DNA of 30,829 nucleotides from a virus: the IMG/VR virus record IMGVR_UViG_3300037041_000256, positions 1 to 30,829 of that record. One strand, written 5' to 3'. Below, one piece after another: positions 17,527 to 24,153 of this stretch (position 1 is the first letter of the stretch; each line of letters begins with the position of its first letter). Below the pieces are notes generated by a model. The model searched no databases and was not told the DNA's origin. It saw nothing but the letters and a program-made list of their open reading frames with translations. The translations under genes and the position numbers were made by a program.

Positions 17527-18266
17527 TTAAGACAGCTTTTGTTGTAATGCGTTTGCGTAATCCATAGCGTAGGTTAAATGGGTAAATATTGTGGATGCTC
17601 TTGTGTTGGTTATAGCATCAAACTTAGTTATATCTCTCTCAGCCATCTCCTCAATTACGTGCCACCATTGGTACACGCTTGCTAATGTTTCACCTCTTCT
17701 GCTAATTGACTGATCTCCCTCTTCAACATCTCCAGCTCCTGCTCTAAATATTCGGGTGTACTGTTCACTAAATCGTTTCTGAGTGTCGAAAAAAAAAGCA
17801 GCGCAGCATTCACATTGGCTAAATTCATCTTCCTCATTTGAGGCACATACTTCATGTGAGTAGTGCTATCATAATCCTCTATCTTGTATTGCAAGTTAAT
17901 CTCAGCTGTTACCGGTCTATAGAGAATGCACATAAGCTCAGGCATCTGATGGGGGAAGTTCTTGCTAAACTCAGATAGATCTAACCACTCTCCAAAGGTC
18001 ATGCTCTTTAGATCAGGATGAAAGCCGAACTTAACTCCATCAATCTCTATGAACTGCTGAAATATCTTCTCGTCATTCTTTAAGCCTGCTGCATAGGTGC
18101 TAACTATTTTATCAATAGTAGGCATGTCTATCTTCCTGATGTCATCACGCTTCAATCCTGTGATAGCTTGAATCTGAGATATGCTATCTGTACCGGCAGC
18201 TATAAAATCTACATAAGTACCCAGTGTCTGATCTGAATACTTAGTGCTAATTATTTTCTCGCTCAT
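17527..18266 (-). CDS. Tail assembly chaperone GT fusion by -1 frameshift
   Basis: Reading the 194-residue chaperone frame to Phe159 and slipping back one base within the T9 run (17789-17797) opens a frame of 87 further codons ending at the TAA at 17527-17529. This frame starts FDTQKRFSEQY and contains YQWWHVIEEMAERDITKFD. It has no start codon of its own before the internal ATG at 17643. It would give a 246-residue protein. In lambda and many siphophages the equivalent pair gpG and gpGT is made this way from a slippery run just before the tape measure genes. The WWHVIEEMAERDITKFD block recalls C-terminal domains of chaperone-type proteins in Bacteroidota phages. The evidence is an uninterrupted long frame, a heptamer-type slippery run and position in the tail cluster. 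Confidence 0.75.
17682..18266 (-). CDS. Tail assembly chaperone, short form (gpG-like)
   Basis: 194 residues. It is mostly helical with a MSEKIISTKYSDQTLGTYVDF opening and a middle part (FGEWLDLSEFSKNFPHQMPELMCILYRPV). The middle part resembles the phage proteins of this position in Bacteroidota phages, which carry a typical G-W-L-D-L motif and an RPV motif. A T9 run at codons 157-160 separates the frame into a body and a short Leu/Glu-rich helical tail. The non-shifted product should dominate. Overlap with the upstream gene is ATGA. The assignment depends on the frameshift and on tail-module context. Confidence 0.65.
   Translation of the reverse strand: MSEKIISTKYSDQTLGTYVDFIAAGTDSISQIQAITGLKRDDIRKIDMPTIDKIVSTYAAGLKNDEKIFQQFIEIDGVKFGFHPDLKSMTFGEWLDLSEFSKNFPHQMPELMCILYRPVTAEINLQYKIEDYDSTTHMKYVPQMRKMNLANVNAALLFFSTLRNDLVNSTPEYLEQELEMLKREISQLAEEVKH
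17789..17797 (-). promoter_or_regulatory. Slippery T9 run for programmed -1 frameshift
   Basis: The coding strand reads CTT-TTT-TTT-TCG at codons 157-160, nine T in a row. It fits an X-XXY-YYZ slippery pattern with X=Y=T. Slipping by -1 enters an 87-codon open frame; slipping by +1 was not examined. A downstream stimulator structure was not modelled. Confidence 0.7.
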
Positions 18267-18484
18267 AACTTCTCTATTTCTTTTTTAACTTCCATCCAAT
18301 AAATATCTTTTAAAGACATGTACTCACTTTCTTTATCGTCTACAACTGCTTTAATTAATTCATCTACTGCAATTAAAGCGCATTGCTTTGCATCTTCTTT
18401 AGCTTCCTCATCGTAAAGCAAACCTGCTCGCAAATATATCCAATACTTATCTACTAATTCTTTAGCTTTTAATTGTGCAATCAT
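18263..18484 (-). CDS. Small conserved phage protein, helical
   Basis: 73 residues, charged and helical, with AKELVDKYWIYLRA and an EDAKQCALIAVDELIKAV segment, ending in YWMEVKKEIEKL. I have the impression of a recurring small protein of Bacteroidota phages with a CALIAVDE-type core, but no function comes with it. It is chained by ATGA overlaps with the small terminase upstream and the chaperone downstream, so it belongs to the packaging-tail junction. Confidence 0.6.
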   Translation of the reverse strand: MIAQLKAKELVDKYWIYLRAGLLYDEEAKEDAKQCALIAVDELIKAVVDDKESEYMSLKDIYWMEVKKEIEKL

Positions 18485-18888
18485 ATGTTAGTACCATCAA
18501 TAGTTATGTTAATGCTCTTTATCTCTGTGCTAAGCTCTTGCCTCTCTATGTAACCTCTCTGCTTGCCTTGAGTCTTAAGGTAAAAGATTATAGCTGAAGT
18601 GTTAGGTGCATCTTTAATAGTTACTATCTCACCATCGTGAGTTAAGGCTTGGCGCTCTGCTCCCTCCATCAGCTTCTTAAGCTGTGATTCTGCAAAGTCA
18701 AGCGCTACATTCTTAAGTGAAGCTACAGCAGCATTATACTCAGGATCATCTTTTAGCCAAGCGTAATGAGTCTCTCTACTCATACCAATAGCAGCTGCTG
18801 CTTCCGTTACATTGCCAAGGCTATTAGTTAGAGCTTGTAACATTGCATCTTTTTTGATTGTCAGTTTTTGTGAATGCTCCTCACTCAT
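18481..18888 (-). CDS. Terminase small subunit (helix-turn-helix)
   Basis: 135 residues. A helix-turn-helix lies at about 14-46: AMLQALTNSLGNVTEAAAAI then GMSRETHYAWLKDDPEY. This is the layout of phBC6A51-type small terminases. A linker helix (about 55-75) and a segment reading NTSAIIFYLKTQGKQRGYIE, common in such terminases, follow. It should recognise the packaging site and stimulate the large subunit. It is about 2.7 kb downstream of the large subunit gene instead of beside it. The start overlaps the stop of the preceding gene (ATGA). Confidence 0.78.
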   Translation of the reverse strand: MSEEHSQKLTIKKDAMLQALTNSLGNVTEAAAAIGMSRETHYAWLKDDPEYNAAVASLKNVALDFAESQLKKLMEGAERQALTHDGEIVTIKDAPNTSAIIFYLKTQGKQRGYIERQELSTEIKSINITIDGTNI

Positions 18889-19238
18889 GCTAACTTATTC
18901 TTAAAGTGTGTTATTAACTGCTCCATCTTACTATCATAGTATTTAGCAAATGTAGTAAATCCCTCTGAATCAACCTCATAAACTCTAAACATTGTGTTCC
19001 TCAATCTCTGTGATGGCTTTTTGAGTGTATCTTCTAACTCTGATTTAAGTGATTCTACTGCATCTAACTCTTCTCTTCTAAAGCTCTCATCTTTAAATGC
19101 AAGATAGCCGAACTGATTGGCTGTACCGAACAGTTCAGCAGCCTGTGCTGGTGTGAGCTCGTTAGTGCCAAAGGTAAGTTTTAAAGTCTTATCCTTGCGA
19201 GTGCCTACTGATTCTAATTGTGCCGGTATTAATATCAT
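18885..19238 (-). CDS. Conserved protein upstream of the small terminase
   Basis: 117 residues. It begins MILIPAQLESVGTRKDKTLKL, followed by FGTNELTPAQAAELFG, a charged helical section and an MFRVYEVDSEGFTTFAKYY block. I recall the opening pattern from genes beside small terminases in Bacteroidota phages. No enzyme motif is visible. Translation is coupled to the small terminase by ATGA. It may be a packaging accessory, though that is inference from neighbourhood. The leader contains one of two GTAATACAAAA repeats (19241-19251). Confidence 0.6.
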   Translation of the reverse strand: MILIPAQLESVGTRKDKTLKLTFGTNELTPAQAAELFGTANQFGYLAFKDESFRREELDAVESLKSELEDTLKKPSQRLRNTMFRVYEVDSEGFTTFAKYYDSKMEQLITHFKNKLA

Positions 19239-19279
19239 ATTTTTGTATTACAGTCTAAGAAAACTACAATAATTTTGTA

Positions 19280-19429
19280 TTACGATCCACAATAAAGGCA
19301 ATCCTCATCCTCTCCACCTTCACCAGCATTTAGAATCTTCTCACATTCTTTATCTATTTGTTCATCATTCCAGGTAGGGTTAAACATCTTTACCTGAGCC
19401 CTCAAAAAGTTATATTTATTATCACTCAT
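19280..19429 (-). CDS. Small acidic Cys-containing protein
   Basis: 49 residues: MSDNKYNFLRAQVKMFNPTW, an acidic middle and a C-terminal CLYCGS. The paired Cys motif suggests a metal-binding or disulfide end. It fits in the space between the 480-base non-coding stretch and the next gene. It follows an AT-rich leader and has no frame break. I recall short proteins with a W-NDEQIDKEC type middle and a C-x-x-C end in Bacteroidota phages, with unknown role. Confidence 0.55.
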   Translation of the reverse strand: MSDNKYNFLRAQVKMFNPTWNDEQIDKECEKILNAGEGGEDEDCLYCGS

Positions 19430-19439
19430 TTACTTTAGT

Positions 19440-19925
19440 TTAATGTTAATTATGCATATTGCTTAGTGTAATTAGCTATTAGCTTTAGCTATTAACTAAT
19501 GCTTAGAGCTTAGATGCTGAGCTAAATGAGAGATAGAAGTATCCTAGCACAAAGATTACTCAATGTGTTAGGCTCTCATCTAAATGACTATCTCATGCTT
19601 GTCGCTTGAGTGCTTCGCCATTATGAATTAGTGTCATCAGCAATGTGCACTAACATGGTATCTACCTTTTAGAGATATTGCCATCCCTAAGTAACCTGGA
19701 GCTTATACCTTAGCCATACTCCTGAGCTTTGTTACTATCCCGCAGTAGCTCGTTTCATTCTTTACACTGCTGTTAAACGCTTCCCTCTGTAAAAAATATA
19801 GCCCTAAGGATGTGTAGGTGAGTCCATCCAAAGGGCGTATAAAACCTTAAATCAAATGTCTAACTGTAGTCTCACCCTGTGACAAATCTATAGGTAAAAA
19901 TGTTACGACATTCATTTGTTAAAAA
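19440..19925 (-). ncRNA. Candidate structured non-coding RNA or packaging region
   Basis: There is no frame longer than about 15 codons on the minus strand. The stretch holds at least six hairpins. They are at 19899-19912 (AATGT/ACATT), 19801-19836 (two 5-bp stems split by a 2x2 internal loop), 19742-19770 (GCAGT/ACTGC), 19690-19736 (AGTAAC/GTTACT), 19628-19653 (6 bp) and 19543-19572 (CCTAGCACA/TGTGTTAGG, one G-T pair). Bases 19526-19532 pair with 19573-19579, or alternatively 19530-19536 pair with 19588-19594, so two folds exclude each other. The strand shown is the transcription direction; I cannot exclude a DNA-level role such as a packaging site. Confidence 0.45.
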
Positions 19926-20117
19926 CTATTTAGGCTGTTGAAAACGCAGCACAGTAATGTATATCCAAAAAGGCAGCCATACAAAGCCTGTAAAGATAAC
20001 ACCCATGTAAGCATACCAATGAAAGTTAGATAGGTGTCTCTGATGCTTGTAAATGTTTGTGCAGAGTATGCCAGTGTGCAGTAGAAAGCCTACTAAGTAG
20101 ATAATTAATAGTGTCAT
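19926..20117 (-). CDS. Small two-pass membrane protein
   Basis: 63 residues with two hydrophobic segments, about 2-22 (TLLIIYLVGFLLHTGILC) and 35-58 (ending WLPFWIYITVL). They are joined by a His/Asn-rich loop. Translationally linked by ATGA to the Cys-rich protein gene upstream. Its stop marks the start of the non-coding stretch. The role is unknown; superinfection control or an envelope function would fit a small membrane protein in this place. Not a typical holin position. Confidence 0.55.
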   Translation of the reverse strand: MTLLIIYLVGFLLHTGILCTNIYKHQRHLSNFHWYAYMGVIFTGFVWLPFWIYITVLRFQQPK

Positions 20118-20641
20118 ATTTTTTTACGTTTAGCTTTTCGTTTCTTTATACGCTCAGGTGTGAGCTCTAAGTTAGTTAATTCTATCAGTGCTTGAGCTGA
20201 TTCTGCTTTTTTTAAATCTTCTAATAAATGCTTCTCTAATTTATCTAACAGCTCATTCATACATGGAGTGCAGGTAGTAAAGCTCTTGTTATCTTTAATG
20301 CCAAGATACTCACGTCTCAGTTTAAACAGATGCTCCATCTCTCCTCTTTCTACTTTGCCTCGCTTTCTAATAGCTCTAATTTGTTCTAGCGTTGGCATCT
20401 GCCAATCTTGTTGGTTAAGCATTGGCCATTTCTTAGCTGGGCAGCTTGTTACTGCATAAGATGCTAAATGATCTATAGGGCAGCCGCATGGTTTAAAGAC
20501 TACACCGTCTAATGTAGTAGGCTTTTTAAATGGATTGATAGCATTAATAGGAGGTCCGCATGTCTTATAGCGCTCATTAAATACAGGGCATGCCTTGCAG
20601 ATGTTTATCCTTGCTTCATAATCTGATGCGTTAATCATCAT
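20114..20641 (-). CDS. Cys-rich, probably zinc-binding protein
   Basis: 175 residues. Cys15 and Cys18 (CKAC), Cys28, Cys52 and Cys54 (CGC) and Cys67 form a zinc-ribbon-like N-terminal half, ending in a CPAKKW-type motif. A second pair, Cys124 and Cys127 (CTPC), lies in the middle. The C-terminal part is a charged helix ending with a very basic KRKAKRKKI. Proteins with a CxxC...CGC...CPxxKW pattern occur in Bacteroidota phages, with unknown function. It follows the sigma-like gene and could bind nucleic acid through the basic tail. Function inferred only from composition. Confidence 0.6.
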   Translation of the reverse strand: MMINASDYEARINICKACPVFNERYKTCGPPINAINPFKKPTTLDGVVFKPCGCPIDHLASYAVTSCPAKKWPMLNQQDWQMPTLEQIRAIRKRGKVERGEMEHLFKLRREYLGIKDNKSFTTCTPCMNELLDKLEKHLLEDLKKAESAQALIELTNLELTPERIKKRKAKRKKI

Positions 20642-21138
20642 ATCTGTAGTGAATTACGTAGTGTTGTTTTAGCTTTTTGAATTGTTCGGTAAAGATAAGC
20701 TAAAGGTATTCCTGTTTCTTTAGCCAGTGCCTGATAACTGAAATCATCTAATGCATAAAGAAAGAATAGCTCACGCTCGAAGTATGGTAATCTGCTGATG
20801 AAGATATCTAACTGCTCATTCTCAAGTCTCATGCCTACACTCTTGTTCACATCATCTATGATATCATCTTTCAAATCATTGCGTATCTTCTCAAACTTCC
20901 TCAGCGTATAGTTAAATGAGCTATTACTACATCGTGCAGCAAGTCTAATGCTATTACTTACATAGTTATTTAGCTTATTTCTGTTATGAATATCCTGCAG
21001 CTTATCCTTATCTGATTCTAATATCTTAAGTAGTGTATCGTGTAATAACTCATCCGCTACATCTGCACGCACTACGCTATGCGCCACTCTGCGCCACTCT
21101 AAATAACACCTATCGAATTCAGAGCGCCAGGTATTCAT
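20638..21138 (-). CDS. RNA polymerase sigma-70-like factor
   Basis: 166 residues. The N-terminal part (5-80) has region 2 features, including VADELLHDTLLKILES and NNYVSNSIRLAAR. Residues 110-160 have a region 4 pattern: ISRLPYFERELFFLYALDD, FSYQALAKETGIPLAYLYR, IQKAKTTLR. This suggests an ECF-like factor, perhaps directing host polymerase to late phage promoters; region 4 contacts the -35 element. It is overlapped by the nuclease gene upstream by 20 bases. Whether it is active is uncertain, since ORFs of this type are common in Bacteroidota phages and uncharacterised. Confidence 0.7.
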   Translation of the reverse strand: MNTWRSEFDRCYLEWRRVAHSVVRADVADELLHDTLLKILESDKDKLQDIHNRNKLNNYVSNSIRLAARCSNSSFNYTLRKFEKIRNDLKDDIIDDVNKSVGMRLENEQLDIFISRLPYFERELFFLYALDDFSYQALAKETGIPLAYLYRTIQKAKTTLRNSLQI

Positions 21139-21463
21139 CTATTACTATTTTAGCCTCATCAAAACTTCTGCATACAAAAGCCATGTAATTTCTCTGATCT
21201 AAATTCTTCCTCCACTCCTTTTGGCTCTGACTCACTACACCCTTAGCTGTTTTCATTTCGATAGCTAAGCCATGCCATTCCTTTCGTGGCTCATAGATAA
21301 AGATGTCAGGAAAGCCTTTCACGTATCCTGTGCGCTTCATCTTGACTGCCTGCTTCATAGAAGTGCGAACACCTCCAGCGCTAGCACAATACAGAGCTTT
21401 TGGATATTGAGCCACTAAGTAGTTAATAACTGCTTCTTGTATTAGAGCTTCCTCATTCTTCAT
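21119..21463 (-). CDS. VRR-NUC domain nuclease
   Basis: 114 residues from ATG at 21463. A frame extension to a TTG at 21481 is possible (120 residues) but less attractive. The VRR-NUC features, numbered from the TTG, are Glu16 in EEALIQEAVINYL, GVRTSMKQ, GFPDIFIYEP (Asp59), AIEMK (Glu75 and Lys77) and SQSQKEW. Together they match the PD-(D/E)XK fold of this family. In phages such proteins are thought to resolve branched DNA or repair ends, here near the terminase. The stop overlaps the sigma-like gene by 20 bases. A TAATTTTG element (21469-21476) lies just before the start. Confidence 0.8.
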   Translation of the reverse strand: MKNEEALIQEAVINYLVAQYPKALYCASAGGVRTSMKQAVKMKRTGYVKGFPDIFIYEPRKEWHGLAIEMKTAKGVVSQSQKEWRKNLDQRNYMAFVCRSFDEAKIVIDEYLAL

Positions 21464-21468
21464 GTGCT

Positions 21469-21476
21469 CAAAATTA
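21469..21476 (-). promoter_or_regulatory. Possible Bacteroidota -7 element before the nuclease gene
   Basis: TAATTTTG matches the Bacteroidota TAnnTTTG -7 consensus on the coding strand, five bases before the ATG at 21463. I see no matching TTTG at 19-21 bases upstream, so it is only a half match. If it works, the transcript would be leaderless or nearly so. Confidence 0.25.
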
Positions 21477-21493
21477 GACAATTAACTTATGCG

Positions 21494-21525
21494 CTATCCA
21501 CATCTTGTTAACATACTTATTCACA
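21494..21525. promoter_or_regulatory. DnaA-box-like sites, candidate origin
   Basis: TTATTCACA at 21517-21525 fits the TTATNCACA DnaA consensus. CTATCCACA at 21494-21502 has one mismatch. Both face the same way, 23 bases apart. A further CTATCCATT starts at 21549. Downstream comes an AT-rich stretch with GGTTTA twice (21568-21579) and ATTGATT twice (21581-21594). The phage encodes a DnaA domain IV protein at 26461-26949. The match of factor and site is suggestive only. Confidence 0.4.
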
Positions 21526-21598
21526 TAGGGATTAAGCAATATATTTGGCTATCCATTTTAGCCTTTTGGTTTAGGTTTAGATTGATTATTGATTGCGG

Positions 21599-21633
21599 AA
21601 TAGCCTTGCAAACGTGCAGGGCTATTTTATTTT
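21599..21633 (+). terminator. Strong hairpin with T-rich tail, plus strand
   Basis: AATAGCC-T-TGCA, loop AACG, TGCA-G-GGCTATT forms a 12-bp stem including one U-G pair. On the plus strand TTATTTT follows. On the minus strand only an A-rich lead precedes it. As a terminator it therefore faces plus, although all genes are on minus. It overlaps the end of the large terminase gene. Confidence 0.6.
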
Positions 21634-22951
21634 AAATGAATGCGTACTTAGTGTAGTTCCTATTCAGCTCAAAGTAAGCTCTCATCATAATAGCATCTGC
21701 TATATCGGGAGATATCCCTCCGGTGCGCTGGCTAATTGTATCTTTAGATGTTACTCTTAACTTACCTTCTTTATCAGGATCTACTCGCCTCACTAACTCA
21801 AGCTCTTTAATTATATCTTCCTGATATCTAATAGGGAAGGTTATCTCATTCTTATCTATCAGCTCCCCAAGTCTAAAATAGCAGTCAGCTTTTAGGTTCA
21901 TGTACTGAGTGCCTCTAACTGCTTTGCTACCATTCATAAATTCTCTGCATCGTAAACTGTCAACAAGGCCACCGCCTACCCCATCAGCATCTGCAAGCAC
22001 GTTGGATAGCCTAACACTGTGCTCATTCATTAAGCGCTGTATTTCTGCCTTTACTTCATCCTGTCTCTTTTGCTTAAGCACTACTATGTCAATACAGCTT
22101 AATCCCTTCCATACGCACAGTACAGTTCTATCCTTTCCAAGCCGAGCTATGTCTGCTGTGATATATCCCTCTCCTACATTCATTGGCTCTCTAAAGCAGC
22201 GCATAAGCTCATCATACATGTATAATCTATCTGAGCTGTTATCAAATTCCCAGTCTCCCTCAAGCAAGCGCTTTCTATCAGCTTCGGGTAATCGTGTAAG
22301 GCTTGTAACGTAGCTTTCAGGTAGGTACAAATTGTCCCCAGGTAGCGCCTGAACAAAAGCAAGATGCTCAGGTAGATTCTGATTCTTATAGGGTAAGTAG
22401 AATTGGTTATAGATCCATCCCTTTGAAGGATTGCAAGTGAGTAATATCTTAGGCTTAAGCCCAAACTCGTTTAGCTTATACCTGATACGTGAGCTAACAA
22501 TAGAATAAGCTTTCTCAGTTATCTCTGTAGCTTCGTCAATAAATGCATCTGTAATTTCAAGGCCACCTAAATCCGTCATCATCGGATCTGATGGGTACAA
22601 AAACAAATCGGCAAGTATAATTTCTGAGCCATTGCTGAACTTAATAATATGGCTCTGCTGATTATAAATGAAATCTTCGCCTGCCTTTAATCCTATCTCA
22701 TGAGCCACTTGAAAAAAGGTAGCCATTGTAGTTTTTTTAAGCGTATCTAATTTAGCTCGGCCTATTAGCGAGCGTGTACCTGGATACTTTAAACGTCTAA
22801 GAATTTGCCACATGCAGCCTAGCATAGTCTTACCTCCTCCTGCTGCTCCTCCATAAAGGATAGTTTCAACGTCTGAGTCTACTGATAAGAATTTAAGTGC
22901 CTCGCTTTGCCTTGTTAGTGGCTTAAAATTATAATCTATTTGTCTCGCCAT
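21632..22951 (-). CDS. Terminase large subunit
   Basis: 439 residues. The ATPase has Walker A GGAAGGGKT (34-42), Walker B DAFIDE (135-140) and a coupling motif LLTCNPS (about 170-176). The nuclease part has TADIARLGKD (Asp267), ADADGVGGGLVD (Asp321/323) and SPDIADAIMM (414-422), the RNase H-like acidic set. It cuts and pumps phage DNA into the procapsid through the portal. The start overlaps the metallophosphoesterase gene by 16 bases. The length is normal for the family, with no truncation. Confidence 0.96.
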   Translation of the reverse strand: MARQIDYNFKPLTRQSEALKFLSVDSDVETILYGGAAGGGKTMLGCMWQILRRLKYPGTRSLIGRAKLDTLKKTTMATFFQVAHEIGLKAGEDFIYNQQSHIIKFSNGSEIILADLFLYPSDPMMTDLGGLEITDAFIDEATEITEKAYSIVSSRIRYKLNEFGLKPKILLTCNPSKGWIYNQFYLPYKNQNLPEHLAFVQALPGDNLYLPESYVTSLTRLPEADRKRLLEGDWEFDNSSDRLYMYDELMRCFREPMNVGEGYITADIARLGKDRTVLCVWKGLSCIDIVVLKQKRQDEVKAEIQRLMNEHSVRLSNVLADADGVGGGLVDSLRCREFMNGSKAVRGTQYMNLKADCYFRLGELIDKNEITFPIRYQEDIIKELELVRRVDPDKEGKLRVTSKDTISQRTGGISPDIADAIMMRAYFELNRNYTKYAFI

Positions 22952-23814
22952 TGTACAAAATTAGGTACAATGAGGTGAGTATCAACAGGTTTCTTAATTC
23001 TTTCTAAGTTTAATTCTAATAGATAAGCACCTAATGGTTTAGGAGGTCTCATACGTTCTACGTGAAAGCCCATAAAGCCTTCATCATATTCCTCTTTATA
23101 AGAAGCTGTACGAATGTGATGCACATATCTCATGTTTATTCTATAGCCTCCATTAGAGCTATGAGATAATTCCTCTACCATGTCAGCATGGTGATAAAGC
23201 TCATGTACGTGCCCGGTCCAAATGCAATCAGCTCCATCTATCATTACACCCATACGGTTATTTTGAATTACTCCCTTAGTAACTACTCCACCTCCTCCTG
23301 ATCCATGATAATACTTTGTCTTAAATACAAAGGTGCTAGTCTTACTAGCTTGCACTCTGTGAATCCACCATCCACCATAACCACCTACCAATACACTAGA
23401 GTTAGCTTCTCTGTTTAATCCACTTACAAAGCGCTCTATTAAGTCAGTCTCACAGTTCTTTATAATTGCAGTCTCATGATTACCATATCCCACAAATATC
23501 ATAAGGTGAGCGTATGGCTTAAACCAATCAATAGCAGTATTAACAAGTGCATCTAAGTAGTTAGCTACGTTATGCTCAGGAAGTATATCCTGCTTACTTC
23601 TGCGAGGATCGTACTTACCCTGCATGCAGCAGAATAAATCACCATTAACAGCAAAGTAGATATTTTCAGCTAAGCATTTATCTAAATGCGCTTTTAGTAG
23701 CTTCCTGTCGCAATGGGGATTATCCCAGTGCAAATCACTCATCATTAAAAACTTATCACCGCTTTTGCATGTAGTGATAATGACATTTCTACCCTCTCGA
23801 GATGATGTAATCAT
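22936..23814 (-). CDS. Calcineurin-like metallophosphoesterase
   Basis: 292 residues. The motif set is complete: DLH (Asp27, His29), NGD (57-59), GNHE (111-114), YYHG (His170) and GHVH (201-204). This is a two-metal phosphoesterase. Such genes occur beside terminases in several phage groups; the substrate is unknown, and nucleotides, DNA ends or a host signal are possible. A Gly-rich loop lies at 171-176, and a Trp-Trp-Ile-His stretch at about 149-152. It overlaps the preceding gene by 26 bases and the large terminase by 16, so it belongs to the same transcript. Confidence 0.88.
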   Translation of the reverse strand: MITSSREGRNVIITTCKSGDKFLMMSDLHWDNPHCDRKLLKAHLDKCLAENIYFAVNGDLFCCMQGKYDPRRSKQDILPEHNVANYLDALVNTAIDWFKPYAHLMIFVGYGNHETAIIKNCETDLIERFVSGLNREANSSVLVGGYGGWWIHRVQASKTSTFVFKTKYYHGSGGGGVVTKGVIQNNRMGVMIDGADCIWTGHVHELYHHADMVEELSHSSNGGYRINMRYVHHIRTASYKEEYDEGFMGFHVERMRPPKPLGAYLLELNLERIKKPVDTHLIVPNFVQWRDK

Positions 23815-24145
23815 TTGTAATTATATTAGATTTAAGCTCCTGAAAATTCTTTTTGAATTGGTTATAAGGTACGTCTATTACTATTGCATTATCAATGCCT
23901 TGCATAAGCGCCAGAGTGCGCTCACCTACGTAGTATGTGCCATCTTTTCTAAACTCTACCTCAGCCTGAATACCTACGCATTGGCGAGCATCAAACATGA
24001 AAGGAATATCCTCAGCGTATGTAGACTCTAGGCCTATATCTTCTGAGTAATTCCACTGTATAATCGTGCAGCTGCATAGCTCAGGCAGTAGTTTAGCGTT
24101 TAAATCTATCTGCTCCTTCTTTCTTTTAAATAGATTCATGTTCAA
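23789..24145 (-). CDS. Hypothetical protein at the start of the late block
   Basis: 118 residues: MNMNLFKRKKEQIDLNAKLL, a central section with EDIPFMFDARQCVGIQAEVEF and a C-terminal section ending IITNDYIISRG. There are two adjacent ATG choices (24145 and 24139). It is the first gene after the strong terminator at 24154-24182, so a promoter for the late block should lie nearby. TAACCTTTG just upstream comes close to the -7 consensus but has three bases instead of two between TA and TTTG. I do not recognise a family. Confidence 0.6.
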   Translation of the reverse strand: MNMNLFKRKKEQIDLNAKLLPELCSCTIIQWNYSEDIGLESTYAEDIPFMFDARQCVGIQAEVEFRKDGTYYVGERTLALMQGIDNAIVIDVPYNQFKKNFQELKSNIITNDYIISRG

Positions 24146-24153
24146 AGGTTAAT

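Noticed and set aside
19440-19925. Group I intron reading of the non-coding stretch
   Set aside because: GAGACTA and GATAGTC pieces resemble the P7 pair, but I find no convincing P/Q core or splice context, and neighbouring genes are intact.
19440-19925. tRNA or tmRNA
   Set aside because: No T-loop GTTCGA-type sequence or acceptor pairing was found in either strand.
21464-21481. TTG start for the VRR-NUC gene
   Set aside because: The ATG at 21463 is better, and the extra six residues cover a possible -7 element.
22180-22464. Minus-strand frame inside the large terminase gene
   Set aside because: Fully within the terminase in another frame, with a composition unlike its neighbours and no own signal.
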